A stretch of DNA of 58,237 nucleotides. Origin: Candidatus Accumulibacter aalborgensis (GTDB lineage: Bacteria; Pseudomonadota; Gammaproteobacteria; Burkholderiales; Rhodocyclaceae). Shown here piece after piece: positions 16,638 to 28,508 of this stretch. The stretch is from contig NZ_FLQX01000151.1 in assembly GCF_900089955.1 (NCBI RefSeq), positions 1 to 58,237 of the forward strand, given 5' to 3'. A model generated the notes under the pieces. That model did not search any database. It was not told the DNA's origin and saw nothing but the letters and a program-made list of their open reading frames with translations. A program made the translations under genes and the position numbers. How positions within the stretch are numbered: the first letter of the stretch is position 1; every line of letters begins with the position of its first letter.

Positions 16638-18563
16638 ATGGGCAAGATCATCGGCATCGATCTGGGCACGACCAACTCCTGCGTCGCGATCATGGAGAAC
16701 GGCAAGCCGAAAGTCATCGAGAACTCCGAAGGCGCGCGGACCACTCCATCAATCGTGGCCTATGCCGAAGACGGCGAGATCCTGTGCGGCGCGCCAGCCA
16801 AGCGTCAGGCGGTAACCAATCCGAGGAACACGCTGTACGCCGTCAAGCGGCTGATCGGTCGTCGCTTCGAAGAGAAGGAAGTGCAGAAGGACATCGCCCT
16901 GATGCCATTCAAGATTCTCAAAGCCGACAATGGCGACGCCTGGGTCGAGGTGCGCAACAAGAAGATTGCGCCGCCCCAGGTTTCGGCCGAAGTGCTGCGC
17001 AAGATGAAGAAGACGGCCGAGGACTATCTTGGCGAGGAAGTCACGGAAGCCGTCATTACCGTGCCGGCCTACTTCAACGATAGCCAGCGTCAGGCGACCA
17101 AGGATGCCGGCCGGATCGCCGGCCTGGAGGTCAAGCGGATCATCAACGAGCCCACCGCAGCGGCTCTGGCCTTCGGTATGGACAAGAAGCAGGGCGACAA
17201 GAAGATCGCTGTCTATGACCTCGGTGGCGGTACCTTCGACGTTTCGATCATCGAGATCGCCGAAGTCGACGGCGAGCATCAGTTCGAAGTGCTGTCCACC
17301 AACGGCGACACTTTCCTGGGCGGTGAAGACTTCGACCAGCGGCTCATCGATTACATCATCGACGAGTTCAAGAAGGAAACGGGGGTCAACCTGAAGGCCG
17401 ACGTGCTCGCTCTGCAGCGCCTCAAGGATGCCGCTGAAAAAGCCAAGATCGAGCTCTCTTCTGGCCAGCAGACCGAGATCAACCTGCCGTACATTACCGC
17501 CGACAGTTCCGGGCCCAAGCACCTGGCGCAAAAGATCACCCGCGCCAAGTTCGAGTCGCTGGTTGACGAACTCGTCGAGCGGACCATCGAGCCGTGCCGC
17601 ATCGCGCTGAAGGATGCCGGTTGCAAGGTCGGCGACATCGACGACGTGATCCTTGTCGGTGGTCAGTCCCGGATGCCCAAGGTGCAGGAGAAGGTGAAGG
17701 AATTCTTCGGCCGCGAACCGCGTCGCGACGTCAACCCGGACGAAGCGGTTGCCGTCGGCGCGGCGATCCAGGGCGGCGTGCTGCAGGGCGAGGTCAAGGA
17801 CGTTCTTCTGCTCGACGTGACCCCGTTGTCGCTGGGCATCGAGACGCTCGGCGGCGTGATGACCAAGCTGATCAAAAAGAATACGACCATCCCCACCAAA
17901 GCGCAGCAGGTCTTTTCGACGGCTGACGACAACCAGTCCGCCGTGACGATTCACGTGTTGCAGGGTGAGCGTGAAATCGCCTCCGGCAACAAGAGCCTAG
18001 GACAGTTCAACCTGTCCGACATCCCGCCGGCACCGCGTGGCATGCCACAGATCGAAGTGACCTTCGATATTGACGCTAATGGCATTTTGCACGTGTCGGC
18101 CAAGGACAAGGCAACCGGCAAGGAGAACAAGATCAAGATCCAGGCTTCTTCCGGTCTCAACGAGGAGGAAGTGCAGCGCATGGTGCGCGACGCGGAACTG
18201 CATGCAGAAGACGACCGGAAAGCGCGTGAGCTGGCTGACGCCCGCAATCAGTGCGACGGCATGATCCACACGGTCAAGAAGTCTCTGGCCGAATATGGCA
18301 AGGAACTCTCCGACAGCGAGAAGGGGGTCATCGAAGCGGCCATGAAGGAAGCCGAAGAGGCGATTCGTGGCGCCGATCTGGATGCCATCAGGGCAAAGAC
18401 CGAGGCACTCGGGACGGCGGCGCAGAAGCTGGGTGAGAAGATGTACGCCAAACAGAACGCGGACGGCGCCGAGGGTGCGGCGGGTCATGCTGCCGGTGAG
18501 GCGAAGAAGGACGACAGCGACGTCGTTGACGCCGAATTCACCGAAGTCAAAGACAAGAAGTAG
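16638..18563 (+). CDS. dnaK: Chaperone DnaK (Hsp70)
   Basis: A 641-residue ATP-driven chaperone. [20 protein letters not shown] starts the ATPase domain; [16 protein letters not shown] and [13 protein letters not shown] are the other phosphate loops. The interdomain linker [18 protein letters not shown] leads to the substrate-binding domain, and the tail ends [17 protein letters not shown], the typical DnaK terminus. AAAGGA lies upstream of the ATG. It appears complete and is flanked by its co-chaperones. Confidence 0.98.
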   Translation: MGKIIGIDLGTTNSCVAIMENGKPKVIENSEGARTTPSIVAYAEDGEILCGAPAKRQAVTNPRNTLYAVKRLIGRRFEEKEVQKDIALMPFKILKADNGDAWVEVRNKKIAPPQVSAEVLRKMKKTAEDYLGEEVTEAVITVPAYFNDSQRQATKDAGRIAGLEVKRIINEPTAAALAFGMDKKQGDKKIAVYDLGGGTFDVSIIEIAEVDGEHQFEVLSTNGDTFLGGEDFDQRLIDYIIDEFKKETGVNLKADVLALQRLKDAAEKAKIELSSGQQTEINLPYITADSSGPKHLAQKITRAKFESLVDELVERTIEPCRIALKDAGCKVGDIDDVILVGGQSRMPKVQEKVKEFFGREPRRDVNPDEAVAVGAAIQGGVLQGEVKDVLLLDVTPLSLGIETLGGVMTKLIKKNTTIPTKAQQVFSTADDNQSAVTIHVLQGEREIASGNKSLGQFNLSDIPPAPRGMPQIEVTFDIDANGILHVSAKDKATGKENKIKIQASSGLNEEEVQRMVRDAELHAEDDRKARELADARNQCDGMIHTVKKSLAEYGKELSDSEKGVIEAAMKEAEEAIRGADLDAIRAKTEALGTAAQKLGEKMYAKQNADGAEGAAGHAAGEAKKDDSDVVDAEFTEVKDKK

Positions 18564-18631
18564 GCATCTGCCTTTCAGGGCGAGGCGTATAATCGCGCCT
18601 CCCCACTGCCCCACAAAGTGCTCAGAGACTG

Positions 18632-19750
18632 ATGGCTAAACGCGACTTTTATGACATTCTCGGCGTCAACCGTGACGCCTCGGAAGAAGAAATCAAGAAG
18701 GCCTACCGCAAGCTGGCCATGAAATACCATCCTGACCGCAATCCGGACAATCCCCGGTCCGAAGAGCACTTCAAGGAGGTCAAGGAGGCCTACGAGATCC
18801 TTTCCGATGGCCAGAAGCGTGCGGCCTACGATCAGTATGGTCATGCCGGCGTCGATCCGCAGGCAGGCATGGGTGCTGCGGGTGCGGGCGGATTCTCCGA
18901 CGCCTTTGGCGGCATCTTTGACGAAATCTTTGGCGGCGGTCGAGGCGCTCGCTCAAATGTCTACCGCGGCGCCGATCTGCGCTACAACCTCGAGGTCACT
19001 CTTGAGCAAGCGGCGTTCGGCACCGAAACCAAGATTCGCATTCCGACGATGGAGGTTTGCGACGCCTGCCGCGGCAGCGGGGCCAAGGCCGGTACTCAGC
19101 CGAAGACCTGCCCGACGTGTCAGGGGAGCGGTCAGGTTCGCCTGCAGCAGGGGTTTTTCTCGATACAGCAGACTTGCCCGAAGTGCCACGGCACCGGCCG
19201 CTTCATCGCTGACCCCTGCGCGCCGTGTCACGGCGCGGGTCGAGTCAAGCAGCACAAGACGCTGGCGGTCAAGATTCCGGCAGGGGTTGATGAGGGCGAT
19301 CGGATACGGCTCTCCAGCGAGGGTGAGCACGGCGTCAACGGCGGGCCATCAGGCGACCTGTACGTGCAGATTCACCTCAAGGCGCACTCGGTCTTTCAAC
19401 GCGAACAGAATGATCTGCACTGCGAAATGCCGATCAGCTTTACGACGGCCGCCCTTGGCGGCGAAATCGATATTCCGACCCTTGACGGAGCGGCCAAGAT
19501 ACGGGTCCCCCCCGAGACCCAGTCGGGCAAGACGTTTCGCTTGCGTGGCAAGGGCATCAAGGGGGTACGCAGTCACGCGCACGGTGACTTGCTCTGCCAC
19601 GTGGTAGTGGAAACACCGGTCCACCTGACGGAGCGGCAGAAGGAACTGTTACGCGAGCTCGAGGAGTCAAGTCGAGAAAATTCGGATCAGCATAACCCTC
19701 GCGCCAAGTCCTGGATGGATCGGGTGCGCGACTTCTTTGCCGCCACCTGA
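18632..19750 (+). CDS. dnaJ: Chaperone DnaJ (Hsp40)
   Basis: A 372-residue co-chaperone. The J domain has HPD at residues 33-35 ([10 protein letters not shown]); a glycine/phenylalanine region follows (about 75-115, [11 protein letters not shown]). The zinc-binding region has four CXXCXGXG repeats: [24 protein letters not shown] and [10 protein letters not shown]-terminal substrate domain completes it. It begins 68 bases after dnaK, consistent with one heat-shock transcript. Confidence 0.98.
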   Translation: MAKRDFYDILGVNRDASEEEIKKAYRKLAMKYHPDRNPDNPRSEEHFKEVKEAYEILSDGQKRAAYDQYGHAGVDPQAGMGAAGAGGFSDAFGGIFDEIFGGGRGARSNVYRGADLRYNLEVTLEQAAFGTETKIRIPTMEVCDACRGSGAKAGTQPKTCPTCQGSGQVRLQQGFFSIQQTCPKCHGTGRFIADPCAPCHGAGRVKQHKTLAVKIPAGVDEGDRIRLSSEGEHGVNGGPSGDLYVQIHLKAHSVFQREQNDLHCEMPISFTTAALGGEIDIPTLDGAAKIRVPPETQSGKTFRLRGKGIKGVRSHAHGDLLCHVVVETPVHLTERQKELLRELEESSRENSDQHNPRAKSWMDRVRDFFAAT

Positions 19751-19927
19751 GACCGAGATCACCGCTGACCGTTGGCGCGAGCAAGTGATATTTGTTCCGC
19801 GAGGAGTCCCTACGGCGCTTTTTCCCGCCCATGTAAGGGTGGTGTCAGTTTGATTCGCCAACCTGCCGAGCTGGGCAGGGGTCGTTGACCAGCGATTCCC
19901 TCTTCCACACCACGGGAGAACGATCGC

Positions 19928-21070
19928 ATGGGGTTGGCCAAGGCCTTACTGTTTGCTCTGCTAAGCTGGGTCGGGTGCGTAGTTGCGGGTGAGGTGGGTG
20001 TAACCGACAACAGCATCCTGATTGGCATGACCGCGCCGTTTTCAGGGCCCAGCGGGCCCTACGGACTGGACATGAAGATGGTGATCAACGCCTATTTTCG
20101 CCAGGTCAACGAAAGCGGTGGCATCCATGGCAGAAAGCTTGAACTGCGCGCACTCGACGATGGTTACGAGAGTGATCGGGCGGTTGCCAATACCAGGGCA
20201 TTGATCAACCAGGAAAAGGTCTTTGCCTTGCTCGCGTCCTACGGTTCGAGTCCGACGACGGCGGCCATGAACGAGGTCTTCGGAATAGCCAAAGTCCCCC
20301 TCGTAGGAGCCATTTCCGGTGCCGACTCGCTTCGCCAGTCGCCCAGGGACAACCGCAACAATCGCTACATGTTCAACGTCCGGGCGAGCTACGCCAACGA
20401 GACCGAAGCGATCGTCAACCAGTTGGTTTCGCTCGGCTTCAAGAACATTGCGGTTTTCTACCAGAACGACGGTTTCGGCAATTCGGGCCTCGACGGCGTC
20501 GTTGCAGAGCTCAAGAAGCACAATCAGACGCCGTCGGCGGTCGCTACGGTGCAACGTAATACGGTTGAAGTCGGTCAGGCGGTGCAGGACATCGCCAAGG
20601 TGAACCCGCAGGCGGTGATCATGGTCACCCTGCACAAGGCGAGCGCGGCCTTCGTTCGTGAGATGAGGAAGGCCAGGCAGACGCCGCAGTTCATGACGCT
20701 TTCACCGGTCGGAGCCGATCTGCTGGTCCAGGAACTCGGCGACGAGGCGCGCGGCATCGGTATCTCCCAGGTCATGCCCTACCCATGGAACGACACCCTG
20801 CCGATGGTACGCGACTACCACAAGCTGCTCGGTCAGCCGGGACAGGCGTCGTACTTAGGCCTTGAAGCCTACGCCATGGCGAAAGTACTGGTAGACGCGA
20901 TTCGAAAATCGGGCAAGGATCTGACTCGCGAAAAACTCGTTGCCAGTCTGGAAAGCATGCAGAACCACGACCTCGGCGGCTATCGCGTCGGCTACTCGGC
21001 CAATGATCGGCGCGGGTCGCGCTTTGTCGATCTGACGGTCATCGGCAGTGGTGGCCGGATTCTTCGTTAG
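19928..21070 (+). CDS. Periplasmic ABC-transporter substrate-binding protein, branched-chain amino-acid type
   Basis: A 380-residue protein with a signal peptide (about residues 1-21, LLFALLSWVGCVVA then GEV) and a type I periplasmic-binding fold of the LivJ/Peripla_BP_6 group: ILIGMTAPFSGPSGPYG, AYFRQVNESGGIHGRKLEL, VFALLASYGSSPTTAAM and NIAVFYQNDGFGNSGLDGV. GGGAG lies just upstream of the ATG. No permease or ATPase genes are adjacent, so it either works with a distant transporter or feeds a sensor. The ligand is unknown. Confidence 0.85.
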   Translation: MGLAKALLFALLSWVGCVVAGEVGVTDNSILIGMTAPFSGPSGPYGLDMKMVINAYFRQVNESGGIHGRKLELRALDDGYESDRAVANTRALINQEKVFALLASYGSSPTTAAMNEVFGIAKVPLVGAISGADSLRQSPRDNRNNRYMFNVRASYANETEAIVNQLVSLGFKNIAVFYQNDGFGNSGLDGVVAELKKHNQTPSAVATVQRNTVEVGQAVQDIAKVNPQAVIMVTLHKASAAFVREMRKARQTPQFMTLSPVGADLLVQELGDEARGIGISQVMPYPWNDTLPMVRDYHKLLGQPGQASYLGLEAYAMAKVLVDAIRKSGKDLTREKLVASLESMQNHDLGGYRVGYSANDRRGSRFVDLTVIGSGGRILR

Positions 21071-21135
21071 CTTGCGGGGACGAGGCAAGGGCGGATGGAA
21101 ACGATGGGACCTGCGGCCTCAACTTCCCACCACCC

Positions 21136-22509
21136 TCATGCACGGCGCCAGCTTGTTCCTTTGGCGCCATCCTCGAGCACTACTCCGGCGGCCAGCAACT
21201 CGGCCCGAATCTGGTCAGCGGCCGCGTAATCCTTGCCTTTCTTGGCGGCCGCGCGGGCAGCAATCAACGACTCGATCTGCTCAACGCTTAGTTCGCCACT
21301 GCTGGTCGGCGCTGCCTGCAGGAAGGTCTGCGGGTCGCGCCTGAGCAAGCCGAGGAAGCCCGCCAAGGCGCGCAACTGGCTGGCCAGGGTGGGGGACTTG
21401 CTGCGGTTCACCTCGGCAGCCAGATCAAAAAGCGTTGCGCAGGCCTCGGGCGTGTTGAAATCATCGTCCATCGCCTGACTGAAGCGGCACGCGTGCGGTT
21501 CCTCCCAGTCAATCGGGAGAAGATCGGCATCGACTGCCTTCAGCGCGACATACAGGCGAGTCAGCGCCTGCCGAGCGTCGTCGAGATGACTATCGGAATA
21601 ATTGAGCGGACTACGGTAGTGGGCGCGCAGGATGAAGAAGCGCAGCACTTCGGGATCGTACTTCTTGAGAATTTCATGGATGGTAAAGAAATTGCCGAGT
21701 GATTTCGACATCTTTTCGTCATCAACGCGAACGAACCCGTTGTGCATCCAGTAATTCACGAAGCGGCAGTCGTGCGCGCCTTCCGATTGAGCGATCTCGT
21801 TTTCGTGGTGGGGAAACTGCAGGTCCTGGCCGCCACCGTGAATGTCGAAGGGCTGGCCAAGCAGGTCGGAACTCATTGCCGAGCACTCGATGTGCCAGCC
21901 GGGTCGGCCACTGCCCCAGGGTGAAGCCCAGAATGGTTCGCCTTCCTTGGCGTGTTTCCAGAGAACGAAGTCCAGCGGGTCCTCTTTCCCCGTATCGACG
22001 TCGACCCGCTCGCCGGCCCGAAGGTCGTCAAGCGCTTTTCCCGAAAGCTTGCCGTAGCCAGGAAACTTGCGCACCGAAAAATTGACATCGCCGTTGGGCG
22101 ACTGGTAGGCGAGGCCGTTTTTCTCCAGGCGACCGATCAGCTCAAGCATTTGCGGCACATACTCGGTGGCCCTGGGTTCGTGATCCGGCCTTTCAACGCC
22201 GAGCGCCGCCGCGTCGTCATTCATGAAGCCAATGAAACGGTTCGTTAGTTGGCTGATGCTTTCCTTGTTCTCGAGCGCCCGTTTGATGATTTTGTCATCA
22301 ATGTCGGTGATGTTCCGGACGTAGGTCACCGCTAGCCCGCTGGCGCGCAACCAGCGTTGAACGACGTCAAAAACCACCAGAACGCGGGCGTGGCCGATGT
22401 GGCAGTAGTCATAGACCGTCATCCCGCAGACATACATGCGGGCGCAGCCGGCAGTGGTCGGGACGAAGACCTGCTTTTCCCTTGCCAGCGAGTTGTAGAT
22501 TTTCAGCAT
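21136..22509 (-). CDS. cysS: Cysteinyl-tRNA synthetase
   Basis: A 457-residue class I synthetase that charges tRNA-Cys. The HIGH motif is [13 protein letters not shown] and the KMSKS motif is [15 protein letters not shown]. Zinc ligands are supplied by [29 protein letters not shown] and the [14 protein letters not shown] region. A full C-terminal anticodon-binding domain (about 320-457) is present. It is divergent from the TPR operon at 22601. Confidence 0.97.
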   Translation of the reverse strand: MLKIYNSLAREKQVFVPTTAGCARMYVCGMTVYDYCHIGHARVLVVFDVVQRWLRASGLAVTYVRNITDIDDKIIKRALENKESISQLTNRFIGFMNDDAAALGVERPDHEPRATEYVPQMLELIGRLEKNGLAYQSPNGDVNFSVRKFPGYGKLSGKALDDLRAGERVDVDTGKEDPLDFVLWKHAKEGEPFWASPWGSGRPGWHIECSAMSSDLLGQPFDIHGGGQDLQFPHHENEIAQSEGAHDCRFVNYWMHNGFVRVDDEKMSKSLGNFFTIHEILKKYDPEVLRFFILRAHYRSPLNYSDSHLDDARQALTRLYVALKAVDADLLPIDWEEPHACRFSQAMDDDFNTPEACATLFDLAAEVNRSKSPTLASQLRALAGFLGLLRRDPQTFLQAAPTSSGELSVEQIESLIAARAAAKKGKDYAAADQIRAELLAAGVVLEDGAKGTSWRRA

Positions 22510-22600
22510 TTTTCGGGCTCACGGGTGTGCTCCGCGCCAACAGGGTCGTCTGCGGAGTCCTTTGGTTTCGACGCACTTCTTGTTAGAATTGGCTGCTTGA

Positions 22601-23704
22601 GTGACATCCCACCGCTGCATGGCGAAGTATACCCTATTGATGCGATCGAGATCCCCGAAGCCTTTGACGGCAAGCTTGCTGGCCGCGATCCTGGCCCTGG
22701 CGCTGGGCAGCGCAGCGTCCGTTATCAGGGCCGACGACCTGCTCGATGCACAGCGTCTGCAGAAGCAGGGTCAGTTGCCGCAGGCTCTCGAAAAGGTCGA
22801 TGCCGCCATTGCCAGCAAACCGAAGGATGCCCAGGGAAGATTCCTCAAGGGACTGATTCTCGCCGACATGGGACGTTCGACCGAGGCGGTTACCGTGTTT
22901 GCCAAACTTGCCGAGGACTATCCGGAACTGCCTGAGCCCTACAATAACCTCGCCGTCCTGTACGCGCAGCAGAAGCAGTACGACAAGGCGCGTACGGCCC
23001 TTGAAATGGCCATCAGGACGAATCCGGGCTATGCGGTGGCCTATGATAATCTGGGCGACGTCCACGCCAAACTCGCCAGCCAGGCTTATGAAAAGGCTCT
23101 GCAACTGGACGCATCGAACAAGCTCACCCGCTCCAAGCTGTCGATGATTCAGCAACTGGTCAATACCTCGACCAGCGCAGCGATCAAACAGGGCGCCGCG
23201 CCGCGCTCGACCGCTGAAGGTGACAAGGCGGTCGCAGTGGTGGTGGCACCGCTTGCTGCCGCAAGGCCAACCGTCGCCCAGACGGAAAAGCCCGGCGAGA
23301 AAGCGCTACACGACGCCGAGGCGGCCAGAGGCGATTTGTCGACGAGCACCTCGCCAGTGGGTTCCGGTGATGAGGCTGCGGTCAGCAAAGCCTTGCAGGA
23401 GTGGGCCGGTGCATGGTCACGGAAAGACGTCAGCGCTTATCTCGGCTACTACGCATCTGACTTCCAGACGCCGAACGGGGTGTCGCGCAAGGCGTGGGAA
23501 GCCGAACGTAGCCAGCGCATCGGCAAATCCGACAAGCTGCTGATCGAGGTCGATGAGCTCAAGGTGTCGTTCGACGGTGACAAGGCGACCGTGCGGTTCA
23601 AGCAGCATTACAGCTCGCCAACGGCCAAGGGTTCGGTGGGCAAGACAATTATCTTCGTCAAGGCTAGAGGTAGATGGCTGATTCAGCAGGAGCGCGTTGG
23701 ATGA
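22601..23704 (+). CDS. Secreted TPR protein with C-terminal NTF2/SnoaL-like domain
   Basis: The 367-residue frame has a signal-like hydrophobic segment (LTASLLAAILALALGSAASV then IRADD) near residues 20-45. Three to four TPR-like helical pairs follow (about 45-175, such as QARTALEMAIRTNPGYAVAY-like spacing), then a low-complexity linker and a C-terminal NTF2-like fold (LQEWAGAWSRKDVSAYLGYY ... [11 protein letters not shown]). The true start may be 22619 or 22640, since no clear ribosome site marks the first codon. Its stop overlaps the next gene (ATGA), placing it in an operon with two cyclophilins and suggesting a periplasmic assembly or envelope role. Function is unknown. Confidence 0.8.
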   Translation: MTSHRCMAKYTLLMRSRSPKPLTASLLAAILALALGSAASVIRADDLLDAQRLQKQGQLPQALEKVDAAIASKPKDAQGRFLKGLILADMGRSTEAVTVFAKLAEDYPELPEPYNNLAVLYAQQKQYDKARTALEMAIRTNPGYAVAYDNLGDVHAKLASQAYEKALQLDASNKLTRSKLSMIQQLVNTSTSAAIKQGAAPRSTAEGDKAVAVVVAPLAAARPTVAQTEKPGEKALHDAEAARGDLSTSTSPVGSGDEAAVSKALQEWAGAWSRKDVSAYLGYYASDFQTPNGVSRKAWEAERSQRIGKSDKLLIEVDELKVSFDGDKATVRFKQHYSSPTAKGSVGKTIIFVKARGRWLIQQERVG

Positions 23705-24285
23705 CCCGCGCCACGTCCGGGCTACTCGCCCTTTTCGCCGGCACTCTGTTCTCCTGTGCTGTCGTGGCCGCACCGACGGTCGAAATACAGACCAGTACGG
23801 GGAACATCGTGATCGAACTCGATGCCGAGAAAGCACCGAAAACGGTCCAGAACTTCGTTCAGTACGTTAATGAGGGTTTCTACAACGGAACGGTTTTCCA
23901 TCGCGTCATCCCGGACTTCATGATCCAGGGCGGCGGTTTCACGGCCGACATGGAGCAGAAGTCGGCTCCGCGAAAGGTGGAAAACGAAGGCAGGAATGGC
24001 TTGAAGAACGATCGCGGCACGATCGCCATGGCCCGCACTGCCGACCCGCACTCGGCAAGTTCACAGTTCTTCATCAATCACCGGAACAACGCCGCACTCA
24101 ACTATCCATCGCCTGATGGTGCGGGCTACGCGGTCTTCGGTAAGGTCACACAAGGCATGGACGTGGTAGACAGGATCGCCAGGGTGGCGACCGGTAACCG
24201 TTCGATGCACCAGAACGTCCCTCTTGAACCGGTCATCATTCAGTCGGTCAGGATCATTCCCGAGAAAAAACAAGGCAAGCCATGA
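23701..24285 (+). CDS. ppiA: Periplasmic peptidyl-prolyl cis-trans isomerase (cyclophilin)
   Basis: A 194-residue cyclophilin with a signal peptide ([20 protein letters not shown] then VAA). The core has [40 protein letters not shown] and [18 protein letters not shown], including the catalytic Arg and Phe of the FHR.IP.FM.QGG motif. Start 23701 overlaps the TPR gene stop in ATGA and is preferred over a longer frame starting at 23674. It is followed by a second cyclophilin, again through ATGA. Confidence 0.92.
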   Translation: MTRATSGLLALFAGTLFSCAVVAAPTVEIQTSTGNIVIELDAEKAPKTVQNFVQYVNEGFYNGTVFHRVIPDFMIQGGGFTADMEQKSAPRKVENEGRNGLKNDRGTIAMARTADPHSASSQFFINHRNNAALNYPSPDGAGYAVFGKVTQGMDVVDRIARVATGNRSMHQNVPLEPVIIQSVRIIPEKKQGKP

Positions 24286-24773
24286 TCAAACTGCACACCA
24301 ATTTCGGCGTGATCGGTATCGAAGTCGATTCCGAGAAGGCCCCTCTGTCGGCTGGAAATTTTCTCGCTTACGCCGAGGCTGGGCACTACGACAACACGAT
24401 TTTTCATCGCGTGATTCCGGGCTTCATGGTCCAGGGCGGAGGCTTTACGCCGGGCATGAAGCAGAAGCCGTGCGGCGCGCCGATCAAGAATGAAGCGGAC
24501 AACGGTCTCAAGAACGATGCCTATACGGTCGCCATGGCGCGTACCGCCGACCCTCACTCGGCTACGGCACAGTTCTTCATCAACGTGGTGAACAACGACT
24601 TCCTCAATTTCCGTGCCGCGAACGCGCAGGGCTGGGGTTACTGCGTTTTCGGCAGGGTTGTCGAGGGAACCGAGGTCGTCGACAAGATCCGGGCCGTCAA
24701 GACGGGCACTTCCGGTTCTCACAGCGACGTGCCGGCAGAGGACGTGGTGATCGAGCGCGCCGAAGTCTGCTGA
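24282..24773 (+). CDS. ppiB: Cytoplasmic peptidyl-prolyl cis-trans isomerase (cyclophilin)
   Basis: A 163-residue cyclophilin without signal peptide: [60 protein letters not shown] and [20 protein letters not shown]. It is closely similar to the preceding periplasmic protein, suggesting a tandem duplication with divergent localisation. It overlaps ppiA by four bases. Confidence 0.95.
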   Translation: MIKLHTNFGVIGIEVDSEKAPLSAGNFLAYAEAGHYDNTIFHRVIPGFMVQGGGFTPGMKQKPCGAPIKNEADNGLKNDAYTVAMARTADPHSATAQFFINVVNNDFLNFRAANAQGWGYCVFGRVVEGTEVVDKIRAVKTGTSGSHSDVPAEDVVIERAEVC

Positions 24774-24821
24774 CGCGCGCTTTGTCGATCTCTTGGTGCC
24801 CGCTGCGAAGTCTGTAGGCTC

Positions 24822-25553
24822 TTGATCCTGTTCACTTCCGACCTGCATCTCGCGCCGCAGGTGCCGGGCGTCACGCGCATCTTCCTTGATTTCCTCGCCG
24901 GTCGCGCGCGTGCTGCGGAGCGCTTGTTCATTCTCGGCGACCTGTTCGAAGCCTGGCCGGGCGATGACTGTCTCGACGACCCCGATGACGCATTCGCCGC
25001 GGCGATCGTCGACGCGCTGCGCGCGCTGGTGGCGGCTGGTGTCGAGGTATCGGTGATGCATGGCAATCGGGATTTTCTGCTCGGCGGCACCTTCGCCGCC
25101 CGGAGTGGTGCGCACCTGCTGCCGGACCCCTATGTTCTCTCGCTGCCTACCTGGCAGTTCGTTCTCTCGCATGGTGATGCGCTGTGCACCGACGACCATG
25201 AGTATCAGGCATTTCGGGCGCTCGTTCGCCCGCCGTCCTGGCAGACTGCCTTTCTGGCCAGGCCGCTGGCTGAGCGCAGGGCGATTGCCATGGCGCTGCG
25301 CCAGGGAAGCGAGAACGCCAAGCGCGCCAAGGCCGGCTACCTGATGGACGTCAATTCCGGCACGGCCGACGATTTCCTGCGCGCGCATGGCTACGCGACC
25401 TTGATCCACGGTCATACGCATCGTCCCGCGACGCACGATCACATCGTTGATGGGATCCACGTCGAGCGTTGGGTGTTGTCGGACTGGAACGATGGCGCGG
25501 GAGAGTGTCTGTCCTGGAACGGCGACGCTCTCGTCCGGGAGCCCCTGAGCTGA
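24822..25553 (+). CDS. lpxH: UDP-2,3-diacylglucosamine diphosphatase LpxH
   Basis: A 243-residue calcineurin-like phosphoesterase that makes lipid X in lipid A synthesis. Metal-binding motifs in order: [34 protein letters not shown] and [11 protein letters not shown]. The start is TTG at 24822; no in-frame ATG lies upstream and the family begins just before the DLHL motif. It follows ppiB, as often seen in betaproteobacteria. Confidence 0.95.
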   Translation: MILFTSDLHLAPQVPGVTRIFLDFLAGRARAAERLFILGDLFEAWPGDDCLDDPDDAFAAAIVDALRALVAAGVEVSVMHGNRDFLLGGTFAARSGAHLLPDPYVLSLPTWQFVLSHGDALCTDDHEYQAFRALVRPPSWQTAFLARPLAERRAIAMALRQGSENAKRAKAGYLMDVNSGTADDFLRAHGYATLIHGHTHRPATHDHIVDGIHVERWVLSDWNDGAGECLSWNGDALVREPLS

Positions 25554-25650
25554 TGCGACTCCCCGCATCGGCCGGGGGGACGTCTGTGACCCGTTCGCCT
25601 TCGGACAGGATCATGCGTCCTTACCGGCCGGCCCTGGACTTGTGCGGGCG

Positions 25651-27459
25651 ATGAATGTTTCGGTTGACCTCTTGCGCCGCGTTTTCGGCTACGCGTCTTT
25701 TCGTGGTCAACAGGCTGAGATAGTCGACCAGATCGTCGGCGGTGGTGACGCACTGGTGCTGATGCCGACCGGCGGCGGCAAGTCTCTTTGCTATCAGATT
25801 CCAGCGCTGTTGCGGCCGGGGGTTGGCGTCGTCGTCTCACCGCTGATTGCCCTCATGCAGGACCAGGTCGACGCCTTGCTGCAGGTGGGCGTCAAGGCTG
25901 CGTTCCTTAACTCGTCGCAGGATTTTCGCTCGCTGGTCGACACCGAGCGGCGCTTGCTGCGCGGCGAGCTGGATTTGATCTACGTGGCGCCCGAACGGCT
26001 GCTTACCGACCGCTTTCTCGGCCTGCTCGAGCAATTGATCGCGCGCGACCAGGTCGCCCTTTTCGCGATCGACGAAGCGCACTGTGTTTCGCAATGGGGG
26101 CATGACTTCCGGCCGGAGTATATCCAGCTCTCGCAACTTCACGAGCGCTTTCCCGGCATTCCGCGCATTGCGCTGACGGCGACTGCCGATCACCTGACCC
26201 GGCAGGAAATCATCACCCGCCTGGGTCTCGAGGAAGCGCGGCTGTTCGTTGACAGTTTCGATCGGCCCAACATTTGCTACACGATCGTCGAGCGGGACAA
26301 CCCGCGCAAACAACTGCTTAGTTTTCTCGCTGCCCATCATGGTGCGGCCGGAATCGTCTATTGCCTGTCACGCCGCAAGGTTGATGAGACCGCGGTCTGG
26401 CTCAATGCACAGGGAGTGACTGCCTTGCCCTACCATGCCGGGCTGGCGGCCGCCGATCGCCAGCGTCATCAGCAACGCTTCCTGCGCGAGGATGGCCTGG
26501 CGATGGTGGCGACCATCGCCTTTGGCATGGGCATCGACAAGCCTGACGTGCGTTTCGTCGCCCACCTCGATCTGCCCAAAAGCCTCGAAGCCTATTACCA
26601 GGAAACCGGGCGTGCCGGCCGCGACGGTGAGCCATCGGAAGCCTGGATGACCTATGGGCTCAACGATGTGGTCATCCATCGCCAGATGATCGAGGACTCT
26701 TCGTCGCCCGCCGAACAGAAACGCGTCGAACGACAGAAACTCGACAGCATGCTCGCTTACTGCGAATCGGCCAAGTGCCGCCGCGTCGTCCTGCTCAACT
26801 ATTTTGGCGAGGAAGCGACGCCTTGCGGAAACTGCGATGTCTGTCTCCAGCCCCCCGTGCTCTGGGACGGGACGGTGGCGGCACAAAAGGTCTTGTCGGC
26901 CGCCTTGCGTACCGGCCAGCGTTTCGGGGCAGGGCACCTGATAGACATCCTGCGCGGCAAGCCCACGGAAAAAGTGCAGCAGTTTGGCCACGATCGCCTG
27001 CCGACCTTCGGGGTCGGCGCTGAGTTGGACGACATGGGCTGGCGCTCGGTCTTTCGGCAACTGTTGGCCGGCGGTTTGCTTGCCGCGGACGCCAGCGCTT
27101 ACGGAGCGCTGAAGCTGACCGACAGTGCGCGGCCAGTGCTGAGAGGGGAGGTTCAGCTCAATCTCCGGCGTCAAAGCGCTCGACCAAAGGCCAAGGGGGC
27201 AAGGGCGAAATCGGTGCCGAGCAGTGTTCCGGGGACCCATGATTCACCCCTGTTTGCCAGGCTGCGCCACTGGCGGAGCGAAAAGGCGCGCGAGCAGGGG
27301 GTTCCGGCCTACGTCATTCTGCACGATCGTACCCTGCACGAGATAGCCACCTTGCTCCCCGACTCACCACAGGCCCTGCTCGCCGTACCGGGCATCGGGT
27401 TGGCCAAGGCAGACCGCTACGGCGAGGCATTGCTGGCCATTGTCGCCGGAGCAGACTGA
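25651..27459 (+). CDS. recQ: ATP-dependent DNA helicase RecQ
   Basis: A 602-residue 3'-5' helicase of recombination repair. Walker [16 protein letters not shown], Walker [20 protein letters not shown] and motif [12 protein letters not shown] are present. The zinc-binding domain carries [18 protein letters not shown] and CGNCDVC. A winged-helix region and a C-terminal HRDC domain ([20 protein letters not shown] ... [17 protein letters not shown]) complete it. ATG 25651 is preferred to the in-frame GTG at 25642, which has no better ribosome site. Confidence 0.96.
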   Translation: MNVSVDLLRRVFGYASFRGQQAEIVDQIVGGGDALVLMPTGGGKSLCYQIPALLRPGVGVVVSPLIALMQDQVDALLQVGVKAAFLNSSQDFRSLVDTERRLLRGELDLIYVAPERLLTDRFLGLLEQLIARDQVALFAIDEAHCVSQWGHDFRPEYIQLSQLHERFPGIPRIALTATADHLTRQEIITRLGLEEARLFVDSFDRPNICYTIVERDNPRKQLLSFLAAHHGAAGIVYCLSRRKVDETAVWLNAQGVTALPYHAGLAAADRQRHQQRFLREDGLAMVATIAFGMGIDKPDVRFVAHLDLPKSLEAYYQETGRAGRDGEPSEAWMTYGLNDVVIHRQMIEDSSSPAEQKRVERQKLDSMLAYCESAKCRRVVLLNYFGEEATPCGNCDVCLQPPVLWDGTVAAQKVLSAALRTGQRFGAGHLIDILRGKPTEKVQQFGHDRLPTFGVGAELDDMGWRSVFRQLLAGGLLAADASAYGALKLTDSARPVLRGEVQLNLRRQSARPKAKGARAKSVPSSVPGTHDSPLFARLRHWRSEKAREQGVPAYVILHDRTLHEIATLLPDSPQALLAVPGIGLAKADRYGEALLAIVAGAD

Positions 27460-27571
27460 CGAGGGACCGTGCGCAGCGCCTGCCGGCCAGTCCGGCAGCA
27501 GGTCCAGCTCTTGCGACGCCCATCGGTGTTAGAATCAACGGCTTTGCACCACTGCGTGTACGGGAATCGTC

Positions 27572-28429
27572 ATGATCTTTGCCGCCTTGCTCGAAGCGGA
27601 AATCGAACGTAACGTCGCTGCTGCGGTAAGTGAGGATGTCGGGAGCGGCGACCTCACCGCGCAACTGGTTCCCGCTGACGTGGTCAGTCGCGCTCAGGTC
27701 ATTGCGCGTGAGAACGCAGTCCTCTGTGGAAGCGCCTGGTTCAATCGTTGTTTCACGAAGCTCGATCCGACGATCACCATCATCTGGAAGGTGGACGATG
27801 GTCAGCGCGTGGCGGCAGGTCAATTACTCTGCGAAATCGAGGGTCCGGCCCGCGCGCTGCTGACTGCCGAGCGCAGTGCGCTCAATTTTCTCCAGTTGCT
27901 CTCCGGGGTAGCCACCAAGGTCGGGCAGTATGCCGAACTGGTCGCCGGAACCCGGGCGCAGGTGGTAGACACGCGCAAGACGATACCCGGTCTGCGCCTG
28001 GCGCAGAAGTACGCGGTCAGATGTGGCGGCGGCGGCAATCACCGCCTCGGTCTCTATGACGGGATTCTGATCAAGGAAAATCACATTCTCGCTGCCGGCA
28101 GCATTGCCGCGGCATTGACCGCCGCCAGGCAGCTTGCGCAGAGCGCGGCCGGCAATTGCCAGTTCATCGAGATCGAAGTCGAGACCCTGGCCGAGTTGCG
28201 GCAAGCCCTCGATGGCGGCGCGGAAATGGTCCTGCTCGACAACATGAGCCTCGACCAGATGCGTGCCGCCGTCACGATCGCCGACGGCCGAGCGGTACTC
28301 GAAGCGTCGGGCAATGTCAGCCAGGATACCGTGCGTGGCATCGCCGAGACCGGCGTGGACCGGATCTCCGTCGGCGGTTTGACCAAGGACGTTCGGGCTC
28401 TCGACCTGTCAATGCGTTTTCTGGCCTAG
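27572..28429 (+). CDS. nadC: Nicotinate-nucleotide pyrophosphorylase (quinolinate phosphoribosyltransferase)
   Basis: A 285-residue enzyme converting quinolinate to nicotinate mononucleotide in NAD synthesis. Diagnostic stretches: [76 protein letters not shown] and [20 protein letters not shown]. Upstream (27460-27571) is a short GC hairpin, CTGCCGG with CCGGCAG (27480-27498), and no gene. Confidence 0.96.
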   Translation: MIFAALLEAEIERNVAAAVSEDVGSGDLTAQLVPADVVSRAQVIARENAVLCGSAWFNRCFTKLDPTITIIWKVDDGQRVAAGQLLCEIEGPARALLTAERSALNFLQLLSGVATKVGQYAELVAGTRAQVVDTRKTIPGLRLAQKYAVRCGGGGNHRLGLYDGILIKENHILAAGSIAAALTAARQLAQSAAGNCQFIEIEVETLAELRQALDGGAEMVLLDNMSLDQMRAAVTIADGRAVLEASGNVSQDTVRGIAETGVDRISVGGLTKDVRALDLSMRFLA

Positions 28430-28508
28430 TTCGCCCGCCGTTATATAATCTGACACGAGCGATACGAAAGCAGGCTGTGGTCTGCGCAAGACGAGAAAGG
28501 GTGATTCG

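Noticed and set aside
16749-17954. 401-residue minus-strand frame opposite dnaK
   Set aside because: Antisense shadow of dnaK with no family pattern.
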